Shown: positions 1-6,820 of the stretch, in pieces | How the letters are laid out: each line of letters begins with the position of its first letter | Numbering within the stretch: the stretch's first letter is position 1 | Assembly: GCA_017629415.1 (NCBI GenBank) | Contig: JAGBXG010000464.1 | Coordinates: 1 to 10,469, forward strand | Length of the DNA stretch: 10,469 nucleotides | Direction: 5' to 3' | Source: Pseudomonadota bacterium | GTDB lineage: Bacteria > Myxococcota > Bradymonadia > UBA4248 | The notes under the pieces: model-generated | Seen by the model: the letters and a program-made list of their open reading frames with translations, nothing else | Databases searched by the model: none | What the model was told of the DNA's origin: nothing | Program-made: the position numbers and the translations under genes

Positions 1-234
1 AATCCGACTTTTTCGCCGTTTTCAAATCCGACTTTTTCGCCGTTTTCAAACCCGACGGTTTTGCCGTTTTCAAATCCGACTTTTTCGCCGTTTTCAAACC
101 CGACGGTTTTGCCGTTTTCAAACCCGACGGTTTTGCCGTTTTCAAATCCGACTTTTTCGCCGTTTTCAAACCCGACTTTTTCGCCGTTTTCAAATCCGAC
201 TTTTTCGCCGTTTTCAAACCCGACTTTTTCGCCG
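1..234 (-). repeat. 24-bp in-frame tandem repeat coding for the octapeptide ENG(E/K)(K/T)VGF
   Basis: Nine full 24-bp units plus one partial unit at the left edge; the array continues beyond the window. On the minus strand two unit types alternate irregularly, ENGEKVGF (with T/C variants at one site) and ENGKTVGF. Every unit is exactly eight codons, so gain or loss of units changes tail length without changing frame. The near-identity of units points to recent expansion by slippage or recombination. The reading frame is that of the transposase-like remnant. Confidence 0.95.
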
Positions 235-642
235 TTTTCATAGGCCTCTTTTTTAATTTCTTTAATGGCTCTGCACATATTCACCTCACAAGATTTAGGT
301 GGAAATGAAATATCGAAATTTAAGCTTGCTTTAATCAAATTTGCGGCATCGGGATCGATGTGTTTAAAACGTTCATCCGAATTCACCAACATTTTCGAGA
401 TCTTGACCTGCTCCAGATGCCTGAATACAGGCAAAGACTTCGCGGAGATTGTTCCCATGCGGCACATTTTCTCTGATCTGCGAAAACATCAAATCCGGAT
501 CCATCGGTGTGATTTGAGACATTTCAATGTCCGTATCATGAAACAATGCCCAAATCTTTGCAACACAGTGGATACCAGACATCTTGAATTCTGTGGCTGC
601 TGGAATGCTGGACTTGTCACAGGAACCAGTACTGCTGGACAA
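1..642 (-). pseudogene. C-terminal remnant of a PD-(D/E)XK (Rpn-like) putative transposase, frameshifted
   Basis: Read on the minus strand. From about 642 to 420 one frame gives a plausible protein stretch (EFKMSGIHCVAKIWALFHD, then REVFACIQASG) that then hits a stop at 373-375. A second frame, open from an ATG at 467, takes over with KMLVNSDERFKHIDPDAA, then a stretch with MCRAIKEIKKEAYENG, and continues into repeats of ENGEKVGF / ENGKTVGF off the left edge. The 'MC+A-x(2)-[EM]-[IM]-[KR]KE' stretch followed by a charged repetitive tail is typical of the C-terminus of Rpn/PD-(D/E)XK transposase-like proteins, as I remember that family. The two frames look like one gene broken by an indel near 400-420. 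The catalytic nuclease core is not visible. It could instead be a live short ORF starting at 467 or 458, or the shift could be an assembly error. The family assignment is inference; the frame switch is read directly. Confidence 0.6.
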
Positions 643-806
643 GAATGTGTCTCCAAACCTTCACATATACTTCGGTCCGTATTCACTGCATCAAAACATT
701 GGTGATGCGACCTTCGGAAGTCAGTACTGATAACTAAGGAGAACTACCCACCCACTTTAGTGTAACGGTGTACGCAAAGCTGATAACAGAAAACAGATGA
801 GACAAA

Positions 807-848
807 GAGTCAACTACCCACCGCCTAAAGGCGGTGGGTAGTTGACTC
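807..848. repeat. 42-nt perfect palindrome (20-bp arms)
   Basis: Left arm 807-826 and right arm 829-848 are perfectly complementary around a central AA, giving a long GC-rich stem with a TAAA-type loop (core CCCACCGCC / GGCGGTGGG). The 10-mer AACTACCCAC inside the left arm also occurs at 742-751 and, inverted, at 834-843. The right arm overlaps the TGA stop (847-849) of the minus-strand 199-aa ORF. Hairpins of this appearance are known at the ends of IS200/IS605-type elements, but no tnpA or tnpB is present. There is no good T tract on either side, so a normal intrinsic terminator is less likely, though it may still block read-through. Confidence 0.85.
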
Positions 849-1437
849 AGTAATCATCAGGGAAAATAGATCGAGTATAGGTAAAAATATCATCAGAACT
901 TATACAGGACACTACATCATCTACGTTATCAGAAAACAGCTGGCACATCTCTTTCTGATGAGCCAAAGATATATTTAAGGGATGTTGTGGATTTTCGTTT
1001 TCATGTCTGAATTTTACACGGCAGGTCTTGAAAACAATGTCTGCCTCATCCATGTCTGCATCTGCGATCATTGCTTCGTAAGTCATGCTCATTCTGTGCT
1101 TCGGTTTCTCAAGGCTTAATGAACTGAGATAACCTAGCTGAGTTTCCAGCTCACTTCGCCAGTGGATGTATGTGGTTTTCAGGTCTTGTCTGTGAAGTTT
1201 GCAATACATACACAAACACCAATTCTGCGCAATCTGTGGGCATCTGGCATGAACAAACCCCTTATATTTCCTCTTAGAGTAAGCCATTTCATAGGTTCGA
1301 TCGCTTGTGAGATCACTATGTTCATGCTCAACATGCTTTACTCTAAACTTGCGTAATATGTGTTCAAGAAACCGAACACGATGTTCCAGATATTCCACAT
1401 ACTCTCTTTGGCTTTCAAAACATTCACGTCTTCTCAT
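847..1437 (-). CDS. hypothetical protein with N-terminal charged helix and Cys cluster
   Basis: I do not recognise this protein. The ATG at 1437 is preferred (196 aa) because GAGAGG at 1446-1451 lies 8 nt upstream; a GTG at 1446 would overlap that site. The first ~35 residues are rich in Arg, Glu, Leu and His and look like an amphipathic or coiled-coil helix (YVEYLEHRVRFLEHILRKF). A C-x-C-x(2)-C cluster (CLCMYC) is followed by LHRQD, which might bind metal. The C-terminal third is acidic. It lies between two pieces of what looks like one transposase-like gene, so it may have arrived by insertion. Its stop codon falls in the 807-848 palindrome. The high His/Cys/Met content also leaves room for a decayed or non-coding frame. 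Confidence 0.5.
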   Translation of the reverse strand: MRRRECFESQREYVEYLEHRVRFLEHILRKFRVKHVEHEHSDLTSDRTYEMAYSKRKYKGFVHARCPQIAQNWCLCMYCKLHRQDLKTTYIHWRSELETQLGYLSSLSLEKPKHRMSMTYEAMIADADMDEADIVFKTCRVKFRHENENPQHPLNISLAHQKEMCQLFSDNVDDVVSCISSDDIFTYTRSIFPDDY

Positions 1438-1506
1438 TGTCGCCACCTCTCGAAATTCAAGTTATTGCTATTAGACCGCAGCCACTATCGACAAATCAAC
1501 ACGCTC

Positions 1507-1623
1507 TTACACCACATAAAATATCCTATCCTTCCGCCAGCACCACACCAATAAATTGAAGACATCTTTAAACACTTCGGGTTTCCGCATAAATACTTTG
1601 CTGGCACAATCAACATTTCCCAT
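1507..1623 (-). pseudogene. N-terminal fragment of a PD-(D/E)XK (Rpn-like) putative transposase
   Basis: A 38-codon ORF starts at ATG 1623 with a perfect AGGAGG at 1629-1634 and a 5-nt spacer, the best ribosome binding site in this half of the window. It reads MGNVDCASKVFMRKPEVF, then KDVFNLLV, before turning to Trp/Cys/Arg-rich sequence and a TAA at 1507. The 'ASK-x-F-(M/L)-x(2)-P-x-x-F-x-D-x-F-N' pattern matches the N-termini of PD-(D/E)XK family transposases, where 'N-x-(L/F)-(L/I/V)-x-(G/N)-G' usually follows. The fragment therefore seems to lose the family frame just after NLLV. Its C-terminal counterpart is probably the remnant at the left edge. Start and RBS are seen directly; the family match is from memory of the family. 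Confidence 0.6.
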
Positions 1624-1628
1624 GGCAA

Positions 1629-1634
1629 CCTCCT
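1629..1634 (-). promoter_or_regulatory. perfect Shine-Dalgarno AGGAGG
   Basis: AGGAGG on the minus strand, 5 nt before the ATG at 1623. It marks the original start of the truncated transposase-like gene and argues that this short ORF is a real gene start, not a chance ORF. Confidence 0.75.
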
Positions 1635-1818
1635 GTTGGATAAACTCAGAATAGGATTTCAGCACAATCTTTGTGCGCCATTTCGTTACCCGTGTGATGC
1701 CAAGCCAAATGTGGTTGTGACGATTTTTTTAAAAAAAAGCGCAAAATTTTTAAGGCAACGTGTGCTTTTTTGAAAAAAATGTCGCCATCATTTCTGCAAT
1801 TCCTTAATCTTTGGACAC

Positions 1819-1854
1819 AAAAAAAGTCGCCCTTCTGATTTGAAGGACGACTTT
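1819..1854 (-). terminator. rho-independent terminator of the POT-like transporter gene
   Basis: On the minus strand a 13-bp stem (1842-1854 with 1823-1835, one G·T pair) and a 6-nt loop are followed by seven T (1819-1825, partly inside the stem). It sits about 60 bp past the transporter stop. The other strand also has a short T run (1851-1855 side), so weak bidirectional action is possible. Confidence 0.85.
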
Positions 1855-1911
1855 TCATGTTATCAGCGATTAAAACCTGATGAACCATTCCATCATGGCG
1901 TATCAGAAAAT

Positions 1912-3714
1912 CTATGATACTGGCTTATCTTCAGACTCATCGTTGGATTCTGAATTTTCTTTGGAATCAACATTGAGTTCTGAGTTTTCTTCAACTTTAT
2001 CTTCAGCTTCAGCATTTTCTTTGGCGTCAGATATCGTATTTTCTGCCACCTTATCTTCCGTATCTGTATTTTCCGTGGTCACCGCATTAAAATCCGATTT
2101 ATCTGCGGTTTCGGTTGTTTCTGAGCTGGTTTCATCAGTGTCATTATCATCCTCTTTTTTGCCGGCTTCATCGCGGAGATACATGCCGCTTTTGTAATAG
2201 AAGCATATCAAGGCGATCATGGAAACGACACCGACAGCTCCGAGAATAATCCAGATAATCCAAGGATTGTAAAGGTTCCAAAGGACTTCATTGGCAGCAT
2301 ACACATCGGCCACGCCGGCGTGAGTTTGAACTGCGTTCATTAAATCAGCCAGTTTCATATTTTCCATAGCGGCTGAAGTCAGGACATTGTTATCGAGCAA
2401 GTACTGTTTTGCCAGCACTTCTTTGGATGAAAACAGCTGATAGAGGGGACCAGAAAGGAAGTTACCTGCTGCCCAACCCACCGCAAACGGGATGTTGGAA
2501 TATCCCATATAAATGGCTTTTTTATCTTCGGGTGCGGTCATGCCGATGTATTCATTGAATTTCGGCGAGCAAATGATTTCACCAATGGCGAAGATAAAGA
2601 TAGCCAAGCATGCCATACCACCAGACATGGTCATACCTGACATGATGAAGCCGACCACAGAGATGATCATACCCAACACAAGTGAAGTCATCATTTTATA
2701 GCGTGCAAAGAAGGCGCTGAGCGGCAAGACGAAAAGGATAATGGCAGCCGAATCGATGTTAATGATCATTTCGGGTTTAAGTGCGCCATCCGATTCAAGC
2801 CATGAAGTAATGCCTAAAGCAGCGATGACACTGCCGGCATCGCGTCTGTCAACCCATTCATCGAGGAAGTTGGGGAGCAAATCCCAAAGCTGCATGAACA
2901 TGAGCCAGAAGCCCGAAACGATGAGGAGGAAGCACAGCATACGCTTATCATCCCACAATGTTTTGAGCGTCTTGATGAGTACGCGCACAGGCCCCTCTTT
3001 CTTTTGAGTTTCCTCGATTTTTTCGTCGTTAGTTTTGGGGGCATCTTTTTTAGCGGGTTCTTTAAACAAGAAGATGGTGACAAGAAGGTTGATGGCGGTC
3101 ACGATTGCCGCGCCATAGAACACATGGCTCCAGGTGGGGTCGCTGTCTGAGCCACGAAGAGCAGTAGCGACCATAGGGGCGAGAAAACCGCCGACATTGA
3201 CGACCCAATAGAAGAGACCGAAGCCGAAGCCAGAATTGTGTTCATTGAGTGACTGAGCCACCACGCCTTGGACAGGCGGCTTAAAGATGGCGGTGCCCAC
3301 ACCAATGGTGCATCCGGCGATCATCATCAGGATAAAATTGATCCCGACATTGAGTTCGGTTGTTCCAGTGATGAGATGTGCAATGGGCAGAATATTGGCC
3401 ATCATCAAATATCCGAGGATATTGATGGTAAAGGCGGTAAAGAGGGATTTTTTATATCCGAAGGATTCGGCGAAACCGCCGGAAACCATAGGAATCAGGC
3501 ACTGAAGCAAAGCCCAAAGTCCAAAGATTGCGCCTTTTTGTGCAGGGCTTAAGCCGAGACCGCCGACGCCATCAGAAACCATCATCAAGGGCAGGACGGC
3601 ACGTATCCCGAAGTAGGCGAGTCGCTCGCCAGCTTCAAGCACGTTAGCCGTCCAGAAAGCAGGTTTGATGCTTTTCATGGTGGCCACGGCACCTATTTTT
3701 TTATTTTTTGCCAT
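1912..3714 (-). CDS. POT/PTR2-like proton-coupled MFS transporter with acidic C-terminal tail
   Basis: 600 aa, start ATG at 3714 with AAGGAG 6 nt upstream. It is an inner-membrane major facilitator with about 12 or more hydrophobic segments. The first helix carries E27-x-x-E30-R31 and A33-Y34-F35-G36 (LEAGERLAYFG), the E-x-x-E-R signature of proton-coupled oligopeptide (POT/PTR2) transporters. A second signature-like stretch lies at 144-180 (FKPPVQG, then FYWVVNVGG). A charged linker at about 217-245 separates the two halves. Peptide or a similar small solute is the likely substrate, but this branch is divergent and substrate cannot be read from sequence. Residues ~515-600 form a hydrophilic tail built of Glu, Asp, Ser, Thr and Asn, unusual for POT proteins, presumably cytoplasmic and disordered. 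The gene stands alone, with its own terminator. Confidence 0.85.
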   Translation of the reverse strand: MAKNKKIGAVATMKSIKPAFWTANVLEAGERLAYFGIRAVLPLMMVSDGVGGLGLSPAQKGAIFGLWALLQCLIPMVSGGFAESFGYKKSLFTAFTINILGYLMMANILPIAHLITGTTELNVGINFILMMIAGCTIGVGTAIFKPPVQGVVAQSLNEHNSGFGFGLFYWVVNVGGFLAPMVATALRGSDSDPTWSHVFYGAAIVTAINLLVTIFLFKEPAKKDAPKTNDEKIEETQKKEGPVRVLIKTLKTLWDDKRMLCFLLIVSGFWLMFMQLWDLLPNFLDEWVDRRDAGSVIAALGITSWLESDGALKPEMIINIDSAAIILFVLPLSAFFARYKMMTSLVLGMIISVVGFIMSGMTMSGGMACLAIFIFAIGEIICSPKFNEYIGMTAPEDKKAIYMGYSNIPFAVGWAAGNFLSGPLYQLFSSKEVLAKQYLLDNNVLTSAAMENMKLADLMNAVQTHAGVADVYAANEVLWNLYNPWIIWIILGAVGVVSMIALICFYYKSGMYLRDEAGKKEDDNDTDETSSETTETADKSDFNAVTTENTDTEDKVAENTISDAKENAEAEDKVEENSELNVDSKENSESNDESEDKPVS

Positions 3715-3741
3715 GGAAAACTCCTTTGTTTAAGGTTCAAA

Positions 3742-3764
3742 AGCATCTATTTGAGACAGATGCT
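3742..3764 (-). promoter_or_regulatory. small inverted repeat in the transporter leader
   Basis: AGCATCT (3742-3748) and AGATGCT (3758-3764) are perfect 7-bp arms with a 9-nt loop, about 28 nt upstream of the transporter start. It could be an operator or a leader hairpin; I could not pick a convincing promoter upstream of it. Confidence 0.4.
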
Positions 3765-3789
3765 GTTAAAAGTGAAAGAATATTCGGCA

Positions 3790-3990
3790 TGAGAATGCAC
3801 GGGGCGTTGCGGGGTGTCCCCGCATGGAGTGTAGGCGCGTATTGGTGCGCGGCTATGGCGGCCCTTCATGGCCGCCATACGCCTTGCGTGGCGCGTCTAT
3901 TTTGCGTTGCAAAATACGCCGCGCCAATAGCGCCGCAGGGGGTAGGCGCGTATTGGCGTAGCCAATAGCGCCGCAGGGGGATTCCCCCTG
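3790..3990. repeat. composite GC-rich palindromic repeat element (copy A)
   Basis: This 465-bp intergenic space (3715-4179) holds a dense cluster of palindromes. TATGGCGGCC (3854-3863) pairs with 3870-3879. TATTTTGC (3898-3905) pairs with 3909-3916 and is flanked by GGCGCG / CGCGCC. The block 3944-3972 folds as GGCGCGTATTGGC / GCCAATAGCGCC, and GGGGGA / TCCCCC lies at 3976-3988. There are direct repeats: a 20-mer beginning GCCAATAGCGCC at 3923-3942 and 3961-3980, and TAGGCGCGTATTGG at 3832-3845 and 3943-3956. GC content differs sharply from the AT-rich sequence that follows. Translations here are artefacts of the repeats. The best reading is a REP/BIME-like or MITE-like dispersed element. Confidence 0.8.
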
Positions 3991-4029
3991 TGCATAAAAC
4001 AGACCACGATGTCACAAAACATGTGCCTG

Positions 4030-4057
4030 TGTAGTTTATATAGGTTTTACAACTACA
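4030..4057. repeat. inverted repeat TGTAGTT / AACTACA
   Basis: Perfect 7-bp arms (4030-4036 and 4051-4057) with a 14-nt spacer in AT-rich DNA upstream of the J-protein promoter. Possible regulator site; no match that I can name. Confidence 0.35.
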
Positions 4058-4089
4058 TAAAACAGTAAAATAATGACATCATTAAATAT

Positions 4090-4119
4090 TTGTGATTTTA
4101 GTTATTTTGGTGCGATAAT
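4090..4119 (+). promoter_or_regulatory. candidate sigma-70-type promoter of the J-protein/dnaK operon
   Basis: TTGTGA (4090-4095), an 18-nt spacer, and GATAAT (4114-4119) preceded by TGC, giving an extended -10. It lies about 60 bp before the J-protein start in AT-rich DNA. I see no CIRCE-type inverted repeat (TTAGCACTC-N9-GAGTGCTAA) nearby, so HrcA control is not indicated. Confidence 0.5.
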
Positions 4120-4137
4120 TAAAAGTGTTTTTGTTTT

Positions 4138-4150
4138 GTGCATGTTGCAC
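4138..4150. promoter_or_regulatory. inverted repeat GTGCA-TGT-TGCAC, possible operator
   Basis: Perfect 5-bp arms around a 3-nt spacer, about 20 bp past the -10 box and 30 bp before the start codon. The position fits an operator or small leader hairpin of the operon. Short, so chance is possible. Confidence 0.3.
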
Positions 4151-4179
4151 GTTTTGCAAGTGTTTAGAGGAGAGATTGG

Positions 4180-4881
4180 ATGGCAGGGACGGGATTATAT
4201 GTGGATCCTCAGACAGTAAGCCGCAGGTGTACAGTCAGTTCGCCCGATTATCAGCCTCTGACGCCTTTGGATTGGGTTGTTCTTGATTTTACAGACGGTT
4301 TACGTTCGCTTGACGGCATGTCTCGTTTGGTACCGGCCACACACGAACAGCTTGCCGAGGCATATATTCATCTTCGTCTGTTGGGATTTATTACTTGGAC
4401 TCCTATTGAAAAGCGTTCCAATCCTGAAAGCAAGCAGCAAATTGATACGCGTTCCCAGCTTCCCCCTGTGATGACGCATGGAGCCGACGGTTTATCCAAC
4501 CCATTGAAGTCAAAATCTGCACCTTCCTTGCACCAGATTTCGGACGAAGTATGTGCGCAGTATCTTCCGGTACACTGGATTGAAAGATTCCGAAGGTTTC
4601 AGCCTGAAATGGTCGATGAGACGCTTGATATTCCGGTTGAAACTCAGATTTTTGCGGAGTTTATTTTCCAGAATTTGTCTTCAATGACGCATCAGGATTT
4701 ACTGGGTCTTCCTGAAGGCTGCAAAGACAAAGCAGCCGTTCGACAAGGTTATATGCTTCGCACGAAGCAATTTCATCCGGATCGTTATTTCCGCAAAAAC
4801 ATTGGGGTATTTACGCCACGTATTGCCGCTATATTTAAAGCGGTAACCGTTGCTTTTACGACATTGCAGACCATGAGATAG
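4180..4881 (+). CDS. divergent J-domain protein, likely co-chaperone of the adjacent Hsp70
   Basis: 233 aa; the ATG has GGAG 7 nt upstream. The C-terminus resembles a J domain: LLGLPEGC (174-181), helix II region VRQGYMLRTKQF (188-198), the HPD motif at 199-201 followed by RYF, then a helix III-like IAAIFKAVTVAFTTLQ (215-230). HPD is the residue triad that stimulates Hsp70 ATPase. The J domain is C-terminal, unlike canonical DnaJ, and there is no G/F region or CxxCxGxG zinc finger. Residues ~24-75 (LTPLDWVVLDFTDGLRSLDG, then AYIHLRLLGFITW) look like a small helical, perhaps winged-helix, domain of the type seen in multi-domain deltaproteobacterial J proteins; the 76-120 linker is polar. The dnaK gene starts 65 bp downstream on the same strand, which supports a dedicated pair. 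Function of the N-terminal part is unknown. Confidence 0.75.
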   Translation: MAGTGLYVDPQTVSRRCTVSSPDYQPLTPLDWVVLDFTDGLRSLDGMSRLVPATHEQLAEAYIHLRLLGFITWTPIEKRSNPESKQQIDTRSQLPPVMTHGADGLSNPLKSKSAPSLHQISDEVCAQYLPVHWIERFRRFQPEMVDETLDIPVETQIFAEFIFQNLSSMTHQDLLGLPEGCKDKAAVRQGYMLRTKQFHPDRYFRKNIGVFTPRIAAIFKAVTVAFTTLQTMR

Positions 4882-4946
4882 CATTGTCTTCTATTTTATC
4901 GTGAAGGCATTCTACATTTTAAATATCAAACACCAGGATCTTGAAT

Positions 4947-6743
4947 ATGACGGATTATGCACTTGGTATTGACCTTGGAACCACTAATTCCTGCGTTGCT
5001 ATTGTTGAAAACGGCAAGCCCATTATTGTCGCCAACAAAGCCGGCTATAAGACTACGCCATCGATAGTGGCCATTGCCGAATCTGGGAAGCGTCTGATTG
5101 GTCAGCTTGCTAAACGCCAGGCCATTACAAATGCGGCAAACACGGTTTATGCGACAAAGCGTCTGATAGGCCGAAGTATAGACGATCCTGAAGTTCAAGA
5201 GTGCATGGAAACTCTGCCCTATGAAATCGTGGAAGGACCGCACCAAGACGTTCGCGTCAAGATGAAGGACAAGCTTTATTCATTGCCTGAGATTTCGGCG
5301 ATGATTTTGGGCGAACTTCGTCAGGTTGCTGAAGATTACATTGGGGAGCCGATCAATCAGGCGATTATTACAGTGCCGGCTTATTTTAATGATGCTCAGC
5401 GTCAGGCGACCATTGATGCCGGTAAGATTGCCGGTCTTGATGTCATGCGCATTATCAATGAACCGACTGCAGCAGCCATTGCTTACGGCACACAGACGAA
5501 AAAAGCTCAAACGATTGCAGTTTTTGACCTTGGTGGCGGTACGTTTGATATTTCGATTTTGAGCATTGATGAAGGCATTTTCAATGTTCTTTCGACGACT
5601 GGCGACACATTCCTCGGCGGCGAAGACTTTGACAATCGTATTATCGAACATCTTGTGCTTGAATTTGCCCGCGAAAATGATGTCGATCTTCGCGAAGATG
5701 CCATGGCCATGCAGCGTCTCAAGATTGCCGCAGAAAAAGCCAAATGCGATTTGACTGAACTCATGGTGACTGAAATCAATCATCCGTTTATTCAGACGAC
5801 CGCAGATGGTACGGCCCTCCATCTGAATGCGACTTTGACTCGCGAACAATTTGAAGATTTGGTCATTGATCTCATCAAACGTACGCTGAAGATTTGCCAG
5901 ATTTCCATGATGGATGCGAACGTCACTCAGGATGATATTGATGAAGTTGTATTGGTGGGTGGTATGACGCGTATGCCGCTCATCCAGGCAGCCGTCAGCG
6001 AATTTTTCCGCACCAAACCTGCCAAAAACATCAACCCGGATGAAGTGGTGGCAGCCGGTGCCGCCATTCAAGCCGATGAACTGCTCCATCAAGGGATGCA
6101 GCATATTCTGCTTGATGTCACGCCGCTCGATCTCGGCATTGCGATTCATGGCGGCAATTTCCATGTCATTACGCCCAAAAACACGACCATTCCTTGCGCC
6201 AACACGACAGTTTTTACGACTTCGTTTGACAACCAGACCTCTCTTCGCATTATCGTGCTTCAAGGCGAAGCCAGTGCAGCCGCCGACAATCAAGTTTTGG
6301 CGGAATTCACATTCTCCGGTATCCGTCCTGCCCCTGCAGGCACTGTGGATATCGAAATTACCTTTGATGTCGATGCCGACGGTATCGTCAAAGTGACCGC
6401 ATGCGACCTTGAAACGAAGAAAGAGCATCAAGTCACCGTTGAACGTTCCTCCAATCTGACGCCGGAAGAAATTGAAGCCATGATGCGCGATAATGCCGAA
6501 TACCTAGCCTCCCAGAAATCGGCTGACGAAGCTCGCAATGTTTCCGGTCGTCTGAAAAATAAAATGGCAGAGCTCCGCGAAATGGTTCAAACCAAAACCC
6601 TGCCCGACTCTATTTCCACTTATGCCCTCAAGCTTCTCAAGAGTGCAGCCGATGCACTCGAAACCCCCGATGATGTTAAGCAAATGAATGTCATCTGCAA
6701 TGATATCAGCAACACCATCGATCTCATTGCCGAAGGCAATTAA
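4947..6743 (+). CDS. dnaK: DnaK-type Hsp70 chaperone (shortened paralogue)
   Basis: 598 aa from ATG 4947, with AGGA 8 nt upstream; a TTG at 4941 would add two residues and lies too close to that site. This is an ATP-driven cytoplasmic protein-folding chaperone. Phosphate-1 loop GIDLGTTNS (7-15), K71 in TKRLIGR, VPAYFNDAQRQAT (143-155), E172 in INEPTAAA, phosphate-2 DLGGGTFD (194-201) with T199, GEDFDNR (225-231) and VLVGGMTRMP (335-344) are all kept, so ATPase activity is expected. The interdomain linker is QHILLDVTP (385-393), then the beta substrate-binding domain and a helical lid to 598. It is about 40 residues shorter than E. coli DnaK and lacks the Gly-rich disordered tail and acidic end. 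No grpE or canonical dnaJ is adjacent, so it is probably a secondary Hsp70 dedicated to the neighbouring J protein. The symbol denotes the family. Confidence 0.93.
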   Translation: MTDYALGIDLGTTNSCVAIVENGKPIIVANKAGYKTTPSIVAIAESGKRLIGQLAKRQAITNAANTVYATKRLIGRSIDDPEVQECMETLPYEIVEGPHQDVRVKMKDKLYSLPEISAMILGELRQVAEDYIGEPINQAIITVPAYFNDAQRQATIDAGKIAGLDVMRIINEPTAAAIAYGTQTKKAQTIAVFDLGGGTFDISILSIDEGIFNVLSTTGDTFLGGEDFDNRIIEHLVLEFARENDVDLREDAMAMQRLKIAAEKAKCDLTELMVTEINHPFIQTTADGTALHLNATLTREQFEDLVIDLIKRTLKICQISMMDANVTQDDIDEVVLVGGMTRMPLIQAAVSEFFRTKPAKNINPDEVVAAGAAIQADELLHQGMQHILLDVTPLDLGIAIHGGNFHVITPKNTTIPCANTTVFTTSFDNQTSLRIIVLQGEASAAADNQVLAEFTFSGIRPAPAGTVDIEITFDVDADGIVKVTACDLETKKEHQVTVERSSNLTPEEIEAMMRDNAEYLASQKSADEARNVSGRLKNKMAELREMVQTKTLPDSISTYALKLLKSAADALETPDDVKQMNVICNDISNTIDLIAEGN

Positions 6744-6820
6744 ACGCATACGCATGGCGTCAAAAGGCTTTGATAGAGAGAAGAAGAAAAGCCAAGCTTC
6801 CAATACATTTTGAGATTTGA

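Noticed and set aside
1..234. CRISPR array
   Set aside because: Units are contiguous 24-bp tandem repeats without unique spacers and are in coding frame.
61..243. Plus-strand ORF of SNPTFSPF-like repeats
   Set aside because: Shadow of the 24-bp array; the minus strand gives a family-like tail, and no RBS is seen.
265..705. 146-codon plus-strand ORF
   Set aside because: Antisense to the transposase-like remnant, which makes better protein sense; no RBS.
3708..3968. 86-codon ORF through the GC-rich repeats
   Set aside because: It runs through the palindromic element and its product is repeat-derived.
4060..4180. CIRCE / HrcA operator before the chaperone genes
   Set aside because: No TTAGCACTC-N9-GAGTGCTAA-like pair; only a short GTGCA/TGCAC repeat is present.
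5280..6431. 383-codon minus-strand ORF
   Set aside because: Entirely antisense to dnaK, a common effect of its codon use; composition is not protein-like.
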